From: JBMYZL01 sp049610385
GTDB taxonomy: Bacteria; Bacteroidota; Bacteroidia; Flavobacteriales_D; Sanyastnellaceae
NCBI GenBank assembly: GCA_049610385.1
Contig: JBMYZL010000015.1
Coordinates: 1 to 64,000, forward strand
DNA length: 64,000 bases
Direction of reading: 5' to 3'
The position numbers were made by a program, and so were the translations under genes. Under the pieces are notes generated by a model. That model saw only the letters and a list, made by a program, of their open reading frames with translations. It was not told the origin of the DNA and did not search any database. Positions 1-9,221 of the stretch are shown here, one piece after another (position 1 is the stretch's first letter; the number at the start of each line of letters is the position of its first letter).

Positions 1-2555
1 ACTTTCTTGTTTCCGTCATCATCATACAAGAAGTCATATCCATAGAATGTACCCAGAGGCTGGCCAGGACGTGCCTCCAAGGTCACACCGAACAAGCTGG
101 TGTAACGGATATTGGTGACACCATCCGCCAGCTCCAACAACTCATTGTTGTTCTTGGCAAAGTTCAAACCGATATCCCAACGAAGGTCTTCCGTTTGAAC
201 CACCGTTCCGCTAACAGCCAATTCGATGCCTCGATTCTGGGTCTTTCCAGCATTCAAAACGGTGCTGCTGTATCCAGATGCTGCAGAAACAGGGACGTTG
301 AAGATCAAATCTTCGGTCGTGGTGTTGTAGTACGTGAAGTCAAAACGCAACCGGTCCATGAACAAGTTGAGCTCGACCCCTGCTTCAAAGCTGCTGGTCT
401 TCTCAGGACGCAATTCGGGATTCCGCTGCGAATTGGGCACAGTTACCGAACCATTGGTTCCATAGTTGCTGTTGACCGCATAGGTGATGCCTGTCTGATA
501 TGGATCCGTGTCATTGCCCACTTGTGCCCATCCCAAACGCACCTTACCGAAGCTGATGGCTGATGATTCGATGACTTCGCTGAACACGTAGCTAGCCGTG
601 GCAGAAGGATAGAAGTAGCTGTTGTTCTCATCCGGCAACGTGGAACTCCAATCGTTTCTCGCAGTTACATCCAAAAACAAGGTCCGCTGGTAACCGAAGC
701 TGGCAGAAGCCAACAACGAATTGACCACTTTCTGGTCTTCATAGTCGCTCACCTCATAACCATCAGCACCGTTTGTAATGGTGTACAAGCCTGGTGTGTT
801 CAATCCACCCAATGTGTATGCACCCAGACGGTTGTAGTTTCGGATCCGCTTGTTGACGCCCACAAAACCCGTCAAATTCAAATCCTCATTGAGGTCCTTT
901 GTGAAGTTCAAGTACCCATCCAAGTTCGTTTCCTGGAGCTGACGAGTGTATTCGCTGTACGAAGATTCGCGGACACCCCCTACAGCAACCCGCTCTTGAC
1001 GTCGGTCGATGTAGAAATCGGTCAACGCGCGCCCCATCAAACTAAATACATCGTTGATCTTGTAGTTCATTGTGACGTTACCAAACACCCGGTCACGCTG
1101 GTCGTTTTGGACATTCTTGTAACGTTCCCAGAATGGATTATCCCAATAGTGTGGGTCTGAATCGGTCACACTGTTTCGATTCCATGTCCTGTGGGTTCCA
1201 TCTGGGTTCTCATAATTCCGCAAACGCTCCATGCTCAACTGGCGCTGTCCCCATTGCGTGAACTGTGACATCACAGACTGGCCATAACCCGTCATGGGAC
1301 GGCCTTCACCGATGGATTGGACATAGTTGGCCGTCACGCTGGCATTCAATTTGTCGGATACCTGAGAGGCCCCTGTGAAAGAAATCGTGTTTCGATTCAG
1401 GCTGGAATTCTCATATACCCCAGTTTGGTTGTGGTTTGTATATGACAAACGGAAAGAACTGTTGTCGCTTGCGCCTGTAACAGCGAAGTTGTTGGAGTAC
1501 ATCACCCCTGTCTGGAAAAATTCGTCAACATCACTGTCTGTCGGTGCCCAAGGACGTGCCTGGCCATAATCCTCATCTCCTTCGTAGTTGTACCAGCTGT
1601 CCCAGTGACGAACCAATGAACCATCCAATTCAGGGCCCCAAGAACCATCATATCCGTAATCAGGGATGTAATGGCCTCCAATGGTATCGACCCAAGTTGT
1701 TCCAGGACCACCACCGTATCGGTTCTGGTAATCTGGAAGTACATATACGTTGTTGAAAGCCACGCCGCTGTTCACGCTGACACCAATGCCTCTTTTTCCT
1801 GATGCTTGGTACCCTTTGCCTGATTTGGTTGTGATGACGATGGCTCCATTCGATGCGCGCGCACCATACAAAGCCGCTGCCGCTGGACCTTTCAAGACAC
1901 TCACCGACTCAATGTCGTCTGGATTCAAATCCTGAATGGCGTTTCCGTAATCGTATCCACCCACACTGCGCTGCTGATTGGAGGATGAATAATCCGAATT
2001 GTCCATTGGCACACCATCCACAACAAACAAGGGCTGGTTGTCGCCGGTGATAGAACTGGCGCCGCGCAACAGGATCTTCGAAGATGATCCAATGGCCGTT
2101 CCTGAAGTCACTTGGACACCAGCAATGCGGCCAGTCATGGAACGGACAATGTTCTCTTGCTTGGCTTGAGTGAAAGCCTCATTGCCCAATTCCTGAACGG
2201 AATAGCCCAATGCTTTTTTCTCTCTTGAAACTCCAAGCGCCGTGACGACAACTTCATCCAGTTCCACGCCACTTTTCAGCGAAACGTCAATGTTCGTTGC
2301 GCCGTTGATGGCCATGCGTTTTGTGTTGTAACCGACAAAGCTGAAAATCAACTCATCAGACGCTGGGTCAGCTTGAATGGAGAATTTTCCATCAAAGTCC
2401 GTGAAAACACCCTGCGCTTTCCCCGAAACGACAACCGCCACACCGGGCAGCCCGTCCCCTGAGGACTCATCTGTAACCGTACCGGATACAGCGGTTTGAG
2501 ACCATGATGTTCCAACAAACAACATGGCCATGAAGAATAACATTCTTGCCTTCAT
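1..2555 (-). CDS. SusC/RagA-family TonB-linked outer membrane protein (partial, C-terminus beyond window)
   Basis: This is an outer-membrane TonB-dependent transporter of the SusC/RagA type, which takes up oligomers with a SusD-like lipoprotein partner. The frame opens at ATG 2555 and stays open to base 1, about 851 codons. It starts with a signal peptide (MKARMLFFMAMLFVGTSWSQ). A carboxypeptidase-regulatory-like domain follows at roughly residues 20-100 (GLPGVAVVVSGKAQGVFTDFDG). The plug comes next, with the motifs LRGASSI, PLFVVDGVPMDNS and GPAAAALYGARASNGAIVITT. The remainder is beta-barrel with many aromatic and Asn/Asp-rich strands. The last visible residues are still barrel, so the C-terminus and any susD gene lie to the left of the window. 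A clear Bacteroidota promoter lies upstream. The substrate cannot be read from the sequence. Confidence 0.93.
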   Translation of the reverse strand, partial: MKARMLFFMAMLFVGTSWSQTAVSGTVTDESSGDGLPGVAVVVSGKAQGVFTDFDGKFSIQADPASDELIFSFVGYNTKRMAINGATNIDVSLKSGVELDEVVVTALGVSREKKALGYSVQELGNEAFTQAKQENIVRSMTGRIAGVQVTSGTAIGSSSKILLRGASSITGDNQPLFVVDGVPMDNSDYSSSNQQRSVGGYDYGNAIQDLNPDDIESVSVLKGPAAAALYGARASNGAIVITTKSGKGYQASGKRGIGVSVNSGVAFNNVYVLPDYQNRYGGGPGTTWVDTIGGHYIPDYGYDGSWGPELDGSLVRHWDSWYNYEGDEDYGQARPWAPTDSDVDEFFQTGVMYSNNFAVTGASDNSSFRLSYTNHNQTGVYENSSLNRNTISFTGASQVSDKLNASVTANYVQSIGEGRPMTGYGQSVMSQFTQWGQRQLSMERLRNYENPDGTHRTWNRNSVTDSDPHYWDNPFWERYKNVQNDQRDRVFGNVTMNYKINDVFSLMGRALTDFYIDRRQERVAVGGVRESSYSEYTRQLQETNLDGYLNFTKDLNEDLNLTGFVGVNKRIRNYNRLGAYTLGGLNTPGLYTITNGADGYEVSDYEDQKVVNSLLASASFGYQRTLFLDVTARNDWSSTLPDENNSYFYPSATASYVFSEVIESSAISFGKVRLGWAQVGNDTDPYQTGITYAVNSNYGTNGSVTVPNSQRNPELRPEKTSSFEAGVELNLFMDRLRFDFTYYNTTTEDLIFNVPVSAASGYSSTVLNAGKTQNRGIELAVSGTVVQTEDLRWDIGLNFAKNNNELLELADGVTNIRYTSLFGVTLEARPGQPLGTFYGYDFLYDDDGNKK

Positions 2556-2608
2556 AGCATTTGATTTGGGTTGAGTGGTTATGAATCGTTAGAATTATCG
2601 CAATTGAG

Positions 2609-2639
2609 CAAATGTATCAACTTGCAAATAATTTAACAA
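2609..2639 (-). promoter_or_regulatory. Bacteroidota-type promoter of the susC-like gene
   Basis: On the minus strand a perfect -7 box, TACATTTG (2616-2609), is preceded by TTG at 2639-2637 with a 20-base spacer. This matches the Bacteroidota consensus TTG-N(17-23)-TAnnTTTG. It predicts a leader of about 45-50 bases before ATG 2555. The rest of the 2556-2702 spacer is AT-rich and holds no other gene. Confidence 0.7.
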
Positions 2640-2702
2640 TGATTTCATATTTACATTCGAACGGGAGGATGCGTGAACAACGTGCGGTGGATAACTCTGA
2701 AT

Positions 2703-4169
2703 TCACGCTTGAGGAAAAATAATTTCAAATTCTGCCCCAAATCCGGCCTTATCCAACAAACGAATGCTTCCGCCATACTGTTTCACGATGGCCTGAACCA
2801 TGGCCAAACCCATCCCTGTTCCATGGGACTTGGTTGTGAATCGTGGCTCGAAAATCCGAAGCTGTTCAGATTGAGGGATGCCCGGACCCGTGTCGGAAAT
2901 TGTGCACCTAATTTGGTCAGAAAGAAGGGCTTGCAACCCAATGCAGACAAGAGGTGAACGTGCGTCCAAGCCCTCCATGGCGTGTATGGCATTGCTCAGC
3001 AAGTTGTTCATCGCACGAATCAAATGTGTCACCTTTCCTCTGATTTCCAATCCGGGTTCAACACCAGACAGATCCCATTGGATGTCGGGGTGACTGGCGG
3101 ACCATAAATCCACCGCGTCGTGAATAACTTGACTGAAGTCAACGCGATCTAAAGCGCCCAACTTGGGGTTCAACTCAGCCAAAAGTGAAAAATCCGTAGC
3201 AATGGTGTTCAACACTTCCATTTGCGCCGTCGCCGTCTCGTCATACCGCCGCAACCGATCACCGAAATCATGCTGTTCGTCCCGCCAAGCCTTGAGCAAT
3301 TGTTGCAACCCCAATCGCAGCGGTGTCAGTGGATTCTTGATCTCATGAGCCACCTGCATGGCCATCAGCCGCCACGCTGATTCCCGCTCTCGCTTGCTGA
3401 GCTCGACCACCTTTTCAGAAAGTTCACCCTGGACGTTGTTGTAGGCTTGAACCAATTTCCCGATGTCATCCTGCCCATGATATCGCAAGGGTTTCCGGTT
3501 CATTCCGTCGGGCGATAGCCCCTCCATTCCCGCTGTGAGTTGTCGAATGGGTCTGGTGATGGTTTGGGTTAAAAACCCTGCCAAAACAAGCGCCATCAGA
3601 AACAACAACAAATAAACCGGAGCCAAATTCCAAACAAAAGACAAGAAATCCGCGCCCTCAACTTGCCGCTTTTCATATTTCAATCCCACCAAACCAATGG
3701 GTCGACCTGACAAATCATCAAAACGCAAATACGCCTCCACTACGGGACCCAAATCCAAATCCCAACCTGCATCACCAGATTCACCTCCCTGACCTGGCAG
3801 AGACGATTGCAATACACCTTCCAAAATTTGAGGTGGTACACGATATCGGGTTCCTTCTGGACTTGAGCTGGTGATCTTCAATCCCTCTGTGTTGTAGACA
3901 GATATGGTCAAATCATGGATTTCCGCTAGTTCACAAATCCGATCATTAAGCAACTGAGCCAGAAAAATGGACTGGTCTGGAGACAACTTAACGCCATCAA
4001 TCACATACTCCAAAGACTGCTGGATTGCGCGCTCCTTGCGTTCAAGCCGCTGGGCATTATAAACATCATCCTGGTGGTTGGCGTTGACAAATCCCACGAC
4101 CAGGGTTCCGACAAAAGAAAGGGCAATGACGGAAATCATTGCCCAAAATATTTTACTGCCGAGTGCCAT
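2703..4169 (-). CDS. NtrY-like sensor histidine kinase
   Basis: This is a membrane histidine kinase of about 488 residues. A first transmembrane helix lies at about residues 7-27, followed by an extracytoplasmic sensor segment of about 150 residues. The second helix (PVYLLLFLMALVLAGFL) runs into a HAMP domain (TRPIRQLTAGME). The phosphoacceptor box AHEIKNPLTPLRLGLQQ is the NtrY-like form. It is followed by an N box (LLSNAIHAME), G1 (DTGPGIP) and G2 (GTGMGLAMVQAIV). I chose ATG 4169 because it opens directly on the first helix. A TTG at 4193 would give eight more residues and would overlap the atpG stop as TTGA. It is the last gene of the ATP synthase cluster, with no response regulator beside it. 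Partner and signal are unknown. Confidence 0.88.
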   Translation of the reverse strand: MALGSKIFWAMISVIALSFVGTLVVGFVNANHQDDVYNAQRLERKERAIQQSLEYVIDGVKLSPDQSIFLAQLLNDRICELAEIHDLTISVYNTEGLKITSSSPEGTRYRVPPQILEGVLQSSLPGQGGESGDAGWDLDLGPVVEAYLRFDDLSGRPIGLVGLKYEKRQVEGADFLSFVWNLAPVYLLLFLMALVLAGFLTQTITRPIRQLTAGMEGLSPDGMNRKPLRYHGQDDIGKLVQAYNNVQGELSEKVVELSKRERESAWRLMAMQVAHEIKNPLTPLRLGLQQLLKAWRDEQHDFGDRLRRYDETATAQMEVLNTIATDFSLLAELNPKLGALDRVDFSQVIHDAVDLWSASHPDIQWDLSGVEPGLEIRGKVTHLIRAMNNLLSNAIHAMEGLDARSPLVCIGLQALLSDQIRCTISDTGPGIPQSEQLRIFEPRFTTKSHGTGMGLAMVQAIVKQYGGSIRLLDKAGFGAEFEIIFPQA

Positions 4170-4189
4170 TTGGCACGAAGCTAAACGAA

Positions 4190-5059
4190 TCAAGAATCCA
4201 ATGCCTCAGATCCGGCCACAATTTCAAGAATCTCGGTGGTAATCACGGTCTGGCGTGCCTTGTTATAGGAAATCCGAAGTTCTTTCAGCAAGTCACCTGC
4301 ATTTTCTGTTGCCTGGTGCATGGCCGTCATCCGAGCACCATGCTCCGCTGCATGGCTATCCAAAACGGCTTTGTACAATTGGATCTTCAACGAATCTGGA
4401 ATGATGCCCTCAACGATTTCTGCCCGATTGGGTTCAAAGATGTAGTCAATGGCCGATGATGATTCTTCTGAAGCCTCAGGCTTCAACGGCAACATTTGCT
4501 CAGTCGTCGTCACTTGAACCGCAGCATTGACAAAACGATTGTAAATCAACTCGACCCGATCATATTGACCTGAAGCGAATTGATCCAAAATCACATTGCC
4601 AATGTCCTTGACACGCTCAAAATTGAGGTCGTCGAATAGGGCCCAAGCATCATCCGCGAAGCCTGTGGCTTTGAGATGCAGATCGTTCTTGAATGCATCG
4701 TTCGCCTTTTTTCCAAGGGGCAAAACATGGACTGTCTGACGATTGGCCATGGCCACCTTGGCCGCCTTGACCACGTTGTTATTGAACGCACCGCACAAAC
4801 CCCTGTTTGAAGTGATCACCACCAGAAGGGTTTTTGCGTCTCCGTTATCCCTGGAATAAGGGCCTTCAGATGTGTCCAAAGTAGCGCTCACATTGGCCAA
4901 AACCGCTTGAAGCTTCTCAGCATATGGTCGCATCCGTGTAATGGCATCCTGGGCACGACGAAGTTTCGCGGCAGATACCATTTTCATGGCCGACGTGATT
5001 TGCATCGTGTTTTGAACGGATCCAATCCGCTCCCGTACCTCTTTGAGCCCTCCAGCCAT
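4190..5059 (-). CDS. atpG: F1 ATP synthase subunit gamma
   Basis: This is the central rotor stalk subunit of F1, 289 residues, a normal length for the family. The N-terminus (MAGGLKEVRERIGSVQNTMQITSAMKMV) is the conserved coiled-coil that enters the alpha3beta3 barrel. The C-terminus has the matching conserved helix (RMTAMHQATENAGDLL and YNKARQTVITTEILEIVAG). SNRGLCGAFN in the middle is also a family signature. It lies 3 bases after atpA and is co-transcribed with it. As usual in Bacteroidota, atpD and atpC are not here and are expected elsewhere on the chromosome. Confidence 0.98.
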   Translation of the reverse strand: MAGGLKEVRERIGSVQNTMQITSAMKMVSAAKLRRAQDAITRMRPYAEKLQAVLANVSATLDTSEGPYSRDNGDAKTLLVVITSNRGLCGAFNNNVVKAAKVAMANRQTVHVLPLGKKANDAFKNDLHLKATGFADDAWALFDDLNFERVKDIGNVILDQFASGQYDRVELIYNRFVNAAVQVTTTEQMLPLKPEASEESSSAIDYIFEPNRAEIVEGIIPDSLKIQLYKAVLDSHAAEHGARMTAMHQATENAGDLLKELRISYNKARQTVITTEILEIVAGSEALDS

Positions 5060-5062
5060 AAC

Positions 5063-6640
5063 TTACTTGTATTGAGCGGTCAACTCAGCTGCTGCCTGTT
5101 CAATTGCCGCTGTTTGCTCATCCTTGTAAACGCCCTTTTTCAAATCCAACAACGCTTCGTTGTACTTGGAGCGCATCAAGTCAATCAAATCCCGTTCAAA
5201 CTTTTTCACTTGATCAACAGGTACTGCTTTCAACAAACCTTTGGTTCCACAGTAGATGATGGCGATTTGCTCTTCAACTGGCATGGGGCTGTTTTGATCT
5301 TGCTTCAAAATCTCCACATTGCGTTCCCCTTTATCCAAAACCGCCTTTGTCGCCTCATCCAAGTCAGAACCGAATTTGGCAAAAGCCTCCAATTCCCGAT
5401 ACTGCGCTTGGTCCAACTTCAAGGTTCCTGAAACCTTTTTCATTGACTTGATCTGTGCAGAGCCACCCACTCGACTGACGGAAATGCCCACATTGATCGC
5501 TGGGCGAACACCGCTCAAGAACAAATTGGACTCCAAGAAAATCTGACCATCCGTAATCGAGATCACATTTGTGGGAATATAAGCCGAGACGTCACCTGCT
5601 TGTGTTTCGATGATGGGCAAGGCCGTCAACGAACCCCCTCCCTTCACTTTGTCCTTCAAAGAAGCAGGAAGGTCATTCATGTTCTTTGCAATGCTGTCTT
5701 CACCAATTACCTTGGCCGCACGTTCCAAAAGTCGACTGTGCAGGTAGAACACATCTCCTGGATATGCCTCACGTCCTGGGGGACGACGCAACAACAAAGA
5801 CACCTCTCGGTAGGCCACCGCTTGCTTTGAAAGGTCGTCATAAACAACCAAAGCAGAGCGTCCCGTATCGCGGAAAAATTCACCAATGGCCGCTCCCGTA
5901 AACGGCGCGTAAAACTGAAGCGGCGCAGGATCTGATGCTGTTGCCGCCACAATCACCGTGTATGGCAAAGCACCTGCCTCATCCAGGGTTTTGACAATGC
6001 CTGCGACAGTCGAACCTTTTTGGCCGACAGCAACATAAATGCAGAATACAGGCTCCCCAGCATCATAAAACTCTTTCTGGTTGATGATGGTGTCAATCGC
6101 AACAGTGGTCTTGCCGGTTTGCCGGTCCCCAATGATCAACTCCCGCTGTCCACGACCGATGGGAATCATGGCGTCAATGGCCTTGATTCCTGTCTGCAGA
6201 GGCTCACTCACCGGCTGGCGATAGATAACGCCTGGTGCTTTGCGCTCCATCGGCATCTCAAACAAATCACCGCCAATTGGCCCTTTTCCATCGATCGGCT
6301 CTCCAAGCGTATTGACCACGCGACCCAACATGCCCTCGCCCACTTGCACAGATGCAATGCGACCTGTTCTTTTGACAGAGGATCCCTCTCGCAAATCACC
6401 AGAAGGCTCCAACAAAACGGCACCTACATTGTCTTCTTCAAGGTTCAACGCAATGCCGCGAACGCCATTGTCAAATTCGATCAATTCACCGGATTCTACA
6501 TTGCTCAGGCCATAAACCCGCGCAATCCCATCACCGACTTGCAATACCGAACCTACTTCCTCCAATTGCGCCGCTGTTTTTGCGCCGGCCAATTGCTCTC
6601 TCAGAATTGAGGATACTTCTGCTGGATTGATTTCTGCCAT
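5063..6640 (-). CDS. atpA: F1 ATP synthase subunit alpha
   Basis: This is the non-catalytic nucleotide-binding subunit of F1, 525 residues and full length. A Walker A loop (GDRQTGKTTVAIDTI) and the GRGQRELIIGDRQ context are present. The alpha signature PAINVGISVSRVGGSAQIK, with the conserved arginine that completes the catalytic site of beta, is also visible. The N-terminal beta-barrel contains EVGSVLQVGDGIARVYGL. It sits between atpH (33 bases upstream) and atpG. I see no truncation or unusual residue. Confidence 0.98.
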   Translation of the reverse strand: MAEINPAEVSSILREQLAGAKTAAQLEEVGSVLQVGDGIARVYGLSNVESGELIEFDNGVRGIALNLEEDNVGAVLLEPSGDLREGSSVKRTGRIASVQVGEGMLGRVVNTLGEPIDGKGPIGGDLFEMPMERKAPGVIYRQPVSEPLQTGIKAIDAMIPIGRGQRELIIGDRQTGKTTVAIDTIINQKEFYDAGEPVFCIYVAVGQKGSTVAGIVKTLDEAGALPYTVIVAATASDPAPLQFYAPFTGAAIGEFFRDTGRSALVVYDDLSKQAVAYREVSLLLRRPPGREAYPGDVFYLHSRLLERAAKVIGEDSIAKNMNDLPASLKDKVKGGGSLTALPIIETQAGDVSAYIPTNVISITDGQIFLESNLFLSGVRPAINVGISVSRVGGSAQIKSMKKVSGTLKLDQAQYRELEAFAKFGSDLDEATKAVLDKGERNVEILKQDQNSPMPVEEQIAIIYCGTKGLLKAVPVDQVKKFERDLIDLMRSKYNEALLDLKKGVYKDEQTAAIEQAAAELTAQYK

Positions 6641-6672
6641 CTCAAAGGCTGTCTAAAGTTTCCGAATTCCGT

Positions 6673-7230
6673 TTAGAATTCGGGTTCATAATCATGTTCA
6701 GTCAATTCTCGCCGCAACGTTTGCAGCTGTTGGCGAGTAGACGCATCCACCATGCGGTCATTCATTTTGAGGATGAAACCTCCAATGATGGAATCGTCCA
6801 CACGCTCCAAGAGCTCTATGCCACCATCGTGGAGCTTCCTCGCCTCAGCTTGGACTCGCTCCCGCGTGGCCTCATCCATGGGAACGGCAGTGGTCACTTC
6901 CGCACGCTGGATGTTTTTCAATTCCCTGATCAGGGCCAATCCCGATTCAGCTATGCCCTTCAGCAAGGCCTCACGGCCCTTCTCCACGAGAATGCGCATG
7001 AAGGACAGAGAAACTTCACTGACTTTGCCGGCGAAAATGCCATCCAAAACCTTGAGTTTTTTGTCATTCAGAACGATCGGGGATTTCAGCATCAACCCCA
7101 AATCCTTGCTTTCTCGCAATGCCTGTTGAATCATCTGCAAATCTGATTGGATTTCATCAACAGAAGAATGGTCTCTCGCAAGAGAGATCAAAGATTTGGC
7201 ATATCGATGCGCGACTCGTGGGGTAGCCAT
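6673..7230 (-). CDS. atpH: F1 ATP synthase subunit delta
   Basis: This is the peripheral-stalk subunit (OSCP equivalent) that holds the alpha3beta3 head, 185 residues. The start MATPRVAHRYAKSLISLA is the typical 'RYAKAL'-type N-terminus. The C-terminal part contains the family pattern LLERVDDSIIGGFILKMNDRMVDAS. It begins 4 bases after the atpF stop, so translation is probably coupled. Length and order are normal for Bacteroidota. Confidence 0.96.
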   Translation of the reverse strand: MATPRVAHRYAKSLISLARDHSSVDEIQSDLQMIQQALRESKDLGLMLKSPIVLNDKKLKVLDGIFAGKVSEVSLSFMRILVEKGREALLKGIAESGLALIRELKNIQRAEVTTAVPMDEATRERVQAEARKLHDGGIELLERVDDSIIGGFILKMNDRMVDASTRQQLQTLRRELTEHDYEPEF

Positions 7231-7234
7231 CTGG

Positions 7235-7732
7235 TCAGTTCAAGGGGGATTCATCAATGAGCTTGTTGATCAACTCCTGCTGATTGCTTCCCTCCTTCAA
7301 TTCGGCGCGAACAATCTGTTCGGCGATATCAATGGACAGGTTTGCTACTTCAGCTTTGAGTTTAGCAACTGCACTCTTGCGCTCCAATTCAATGGCCTCA
7401 CGCGCGCTCGCCACCTCACGGCCAGCCTCTTCTTTGGCCTTGTTCTTGGCCTCTGAAATGATGCTGTCCGCCATTTCTCGGGCTTCCTGCATCATGCGAT
7501 TGCGCTCATTTCGGGCTTCTTGAATGGACCGCTCATTGTCCGCCTGCATCGAGGCCATTTCCGTTCGTGCTTTTTCAGCAGCATTCAACGCTTCCTCAAT
7601 GGATTTCTCCCTGTCATCCAACGCCTTGAGAATCGGGCCCCAAGCCATTTTTCGCAACAAGAAGAGCACCACCAAAAAGGCGATGGTCGACCAGAAAATA
7701 GTCCCCAACGAGGGGTTCAGTAAAGCACCCAT
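7235..7732 (-). CDS. atpF: F0 ATP synthase subunit b
   Basis: This is the membrane-anchored peripheral stalk, 165 residues. One N-terminal transmembrane helix (GTIFWSTIAFLVVLFLLRK) is followed by WGPILKALDDREKSIEEALNAAE, the canonical b-subunit junction. A long charged coiled-coil rich in Ala, Glu, Lys and Arg reaches the C-terminus. It lies 7 bases after atpE and 4 bases before atpH. Only one b-type subunit is encoded here, so a homodimer is expected. Confidence 0.96.
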   Translation of the reverse strand: MGALLNPSLGTIFWSTIAFLVVLFLLRKMAWGPILKALDDREKSIEEALNAAEKARTEMASMQADNERSIQEARNERNRMMQEAREMADSIISEAKNKAKEEAGREVASAREAIELERKSAVAKLKAEVANLSIDIAEQIVRAELKEGSNQQELINKLIDESPLN

Positions 7733-7739
7733 CAGAAAA

Positions 7740-7976
7740 TTAGAGGGCTACAAGCAAGCTTACGATTACGCCAAACAAAGCCACACCCTCAACCAAGGCT
7801 GCCGCAACAATCATGTTTGAACGAATCTCACCAGCAATTTCTGGCTGACGGGCCATCGCTTCCAAGGCACTGCCCCCAATGCGTCCAACCCCAATGCCTG
7901 CGCCAATCGCTGCAGCACCTGCTCCAACAGCCGCAAGGCCCTGTCCAACTTCGAGAAGAATAGTCAACAATTCCAT
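7740..7976 (-). CDS. atpE: F0 ATP synthase subunit c
   Basis: This is the proteolipid of the rotor ring, 78 residues. Helix 1 has the glycine zipper (GAGAAAIGAGIGVG). The loop is ARQPEIAGEIR. Helix 2 has the ion-carrying glutamate in AAALVEGVALFG. The Gln of helix 1 and the Ser/Thr next to the glutamate that mark sodium-binding rings are absent, so a proton-driven ring is inferred. It lies between atpB and atpF in the usual order. Confidence 0.97.
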   Translation of the reverse strand: MELLTILLEVGQGLAAVGAGAAAIGAGIGVGRIGGSALEAMARQPEIAGEIRSNMIVAAALVEGVALFGVIVSLLVAL

Positions 7977-8013
7977 TTGTAAGGATTTATTTCAATGAAT
8001 GGATTTCAAAAAA

Positions 8014-9153
8014 TCAATGATGAGCTTCTTGGCGTGCATCGCCGAAATACAGCGCCGCGAGCAACGTAAAAACATAAGCTTGAAGGAATGCGACCAGCAA
8101 TTCCAAAAAATACATGAAAATCATGAAGGCCGTCGAGAAGAGACCAATACCCACACCTGCAACCGGTGCTTCCCCGCTTTTTCCAAAGATGAAGACCAAA
8201 CTCGTGAAGGCCAAGATGATGATGTGGCCTGCCGTGATGTTGGCTGTGAGTCGAATCATGAGAACCAGTGGCTTCATGAAAACACTGATGATTTCAATGG
8301 GCGTCAAAATCAGCACCTTGATCGGCACGGGAACACCGGGCATCCACAAAATGTGGCCCCAATAATGCTTGTTGCCACTGAAGTTGGTGATGAGGAAAAC
8401 CAAGGTCGCCAATACAATCGTCACGCCCAACGTACCTGTAATGTTGAAACCACCAATGAATGGGATCAGACCCAATAGGTTGGAAAACAGGATGAAAAAG
8501 AAGATCGTCAGCAAAAAGGGCATAAATCGATCCGCTTCCTTCCCAATTGAAGGCCTCGCAACATCATCTCGCAGAAAGATGATCAGCGGCTCCAAGAAAT
8601 TGGCCAAACCTGTCGGGGCTTGGCCCGGCCTGCGCGCATAACTTCTGGCCGCAGACCGGAACAGAATCAACATCAAAGTCAGAACCAAAAACAACCCAAA
8701 CACGGACTTGGTGATTGACGCATCGAACACCTCCAATTCTGCACCGCGACTGTCAAAAGCGGAAATCTCGCCAGGATTTCGGCCTTCCTCCGGGTGTTCA
8801 CCCCACAGCACCAGCTTTCCAGTGTCTCCTAACTTCATTTTCTTATCCCCATGACCGTGGCCTTCGAAAGCACTGCTCATGAAGAATTGCCATCCCATCT
8901 CCTCGATGTGAAGGATGACCGGAAGTGGAATGTGTACATCTCCGAAAAGGTGAATGTCGTGGGCGTCAGCAATGTGGTTGGTGATGAAACTGCCTGCCTC
9001 AAACGGCTCGTGACCATGATCATCGTGGTGATGGTGGCTGGCATCGTGGCCATGGTCACCATGCTCTTGAGAATGGACAGAAAAAGTGAGGATCAAGCCC
9101 AACAACAGCAAGCCAGACTGCAAACTTCTTTGTGTGAATCCTCCAAGCATCAT
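8014..9153 (-). CDS. atpB: F0 ATP synthase subunit a with His-rich N-terminal extension
   Basis: This is the stator membrane subunit that forms the ion half-channels with the c ring. From ATG 9153 it is 379 residues, longer than the ~270 of E. coli because of an N-terminal export signal and an extracytoplasmic domain. Residues 27-48 hold ten histidines. The membrane part carries the conserved arginine helix (PLVLMIRLTANITAGHIIILA). The C-terminal helix pattern is LELLVAFLQAYVFTLLAALYFG. The start was chosen because it opens on a hydrophobic signal and has an SD-like GAAGG a few bases upstream. The same frame stays open to 9528, but that stretch overlaps the upstream gene and is not protein-like. 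Subunit c follows after 37 bases. Confidence 0.95.
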   Translation of the reverse strand: MMLGGFTQRSLQSGLLLLGLILTFSVHSQEHGDHGHDASHHHHDDHGHEPFEAGSFITNHIADAHDIHLFGDVHIPLPVILHIEEMGWQFFMSSAFEGHGHGDKKMKLGDTGKLVLWGEHPEEGRNPGEISAFDSRGAELEVFDASITKSVFGLFLVLTLMLILFRSAARSYARRPGQAPTGLANFLEPLIIFLRDDVARPSIGKEADRFMPFLLTIFFFILFSNLLGLIPFIGGFNITGTLGVTIVLATLVFLITNFSGNKHYWGHILWMPGVPVPIKVLILTPIEIISVFMKPLVLMIRLTANITAGHIIILAFTSLVFIFGKSGEAPVAGVGIGLFSTAFMIFMYFLELLVAFLQAYVFTLLAALYFGDARQEAHH

Positions 9154-9177
9154 TCTACTGCCTTCTCGATTTGAGCG

Positions 9178-9185
9178 CAAAAATA
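9178..9185 (-). promoter_or_regulatory. Possible internal promoter before atpB
   Basis: A perfect -7 box (TATTTTTG read on the minus strand) lies in the 68-base gap between the small membrane protein and atpB, 24 bases before ATG 9153. The -33 region is only GTG at the right distance, so strength is uncertain. It could let atpBEFHAG be expressed apart from the porW-bactofilin part. Confidence 0.45.
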
Positions 9186-9221
9186 GCAACGAAAACACTG
9201 AAACCACACCATAAAAATCAA

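Noticed and set aside
7740..7976. Sodium-specific c ring
   Set aside because: The Gln in helix 1 and the Ser/Thr beside the key Glu are missing; a proton ring is more likely.
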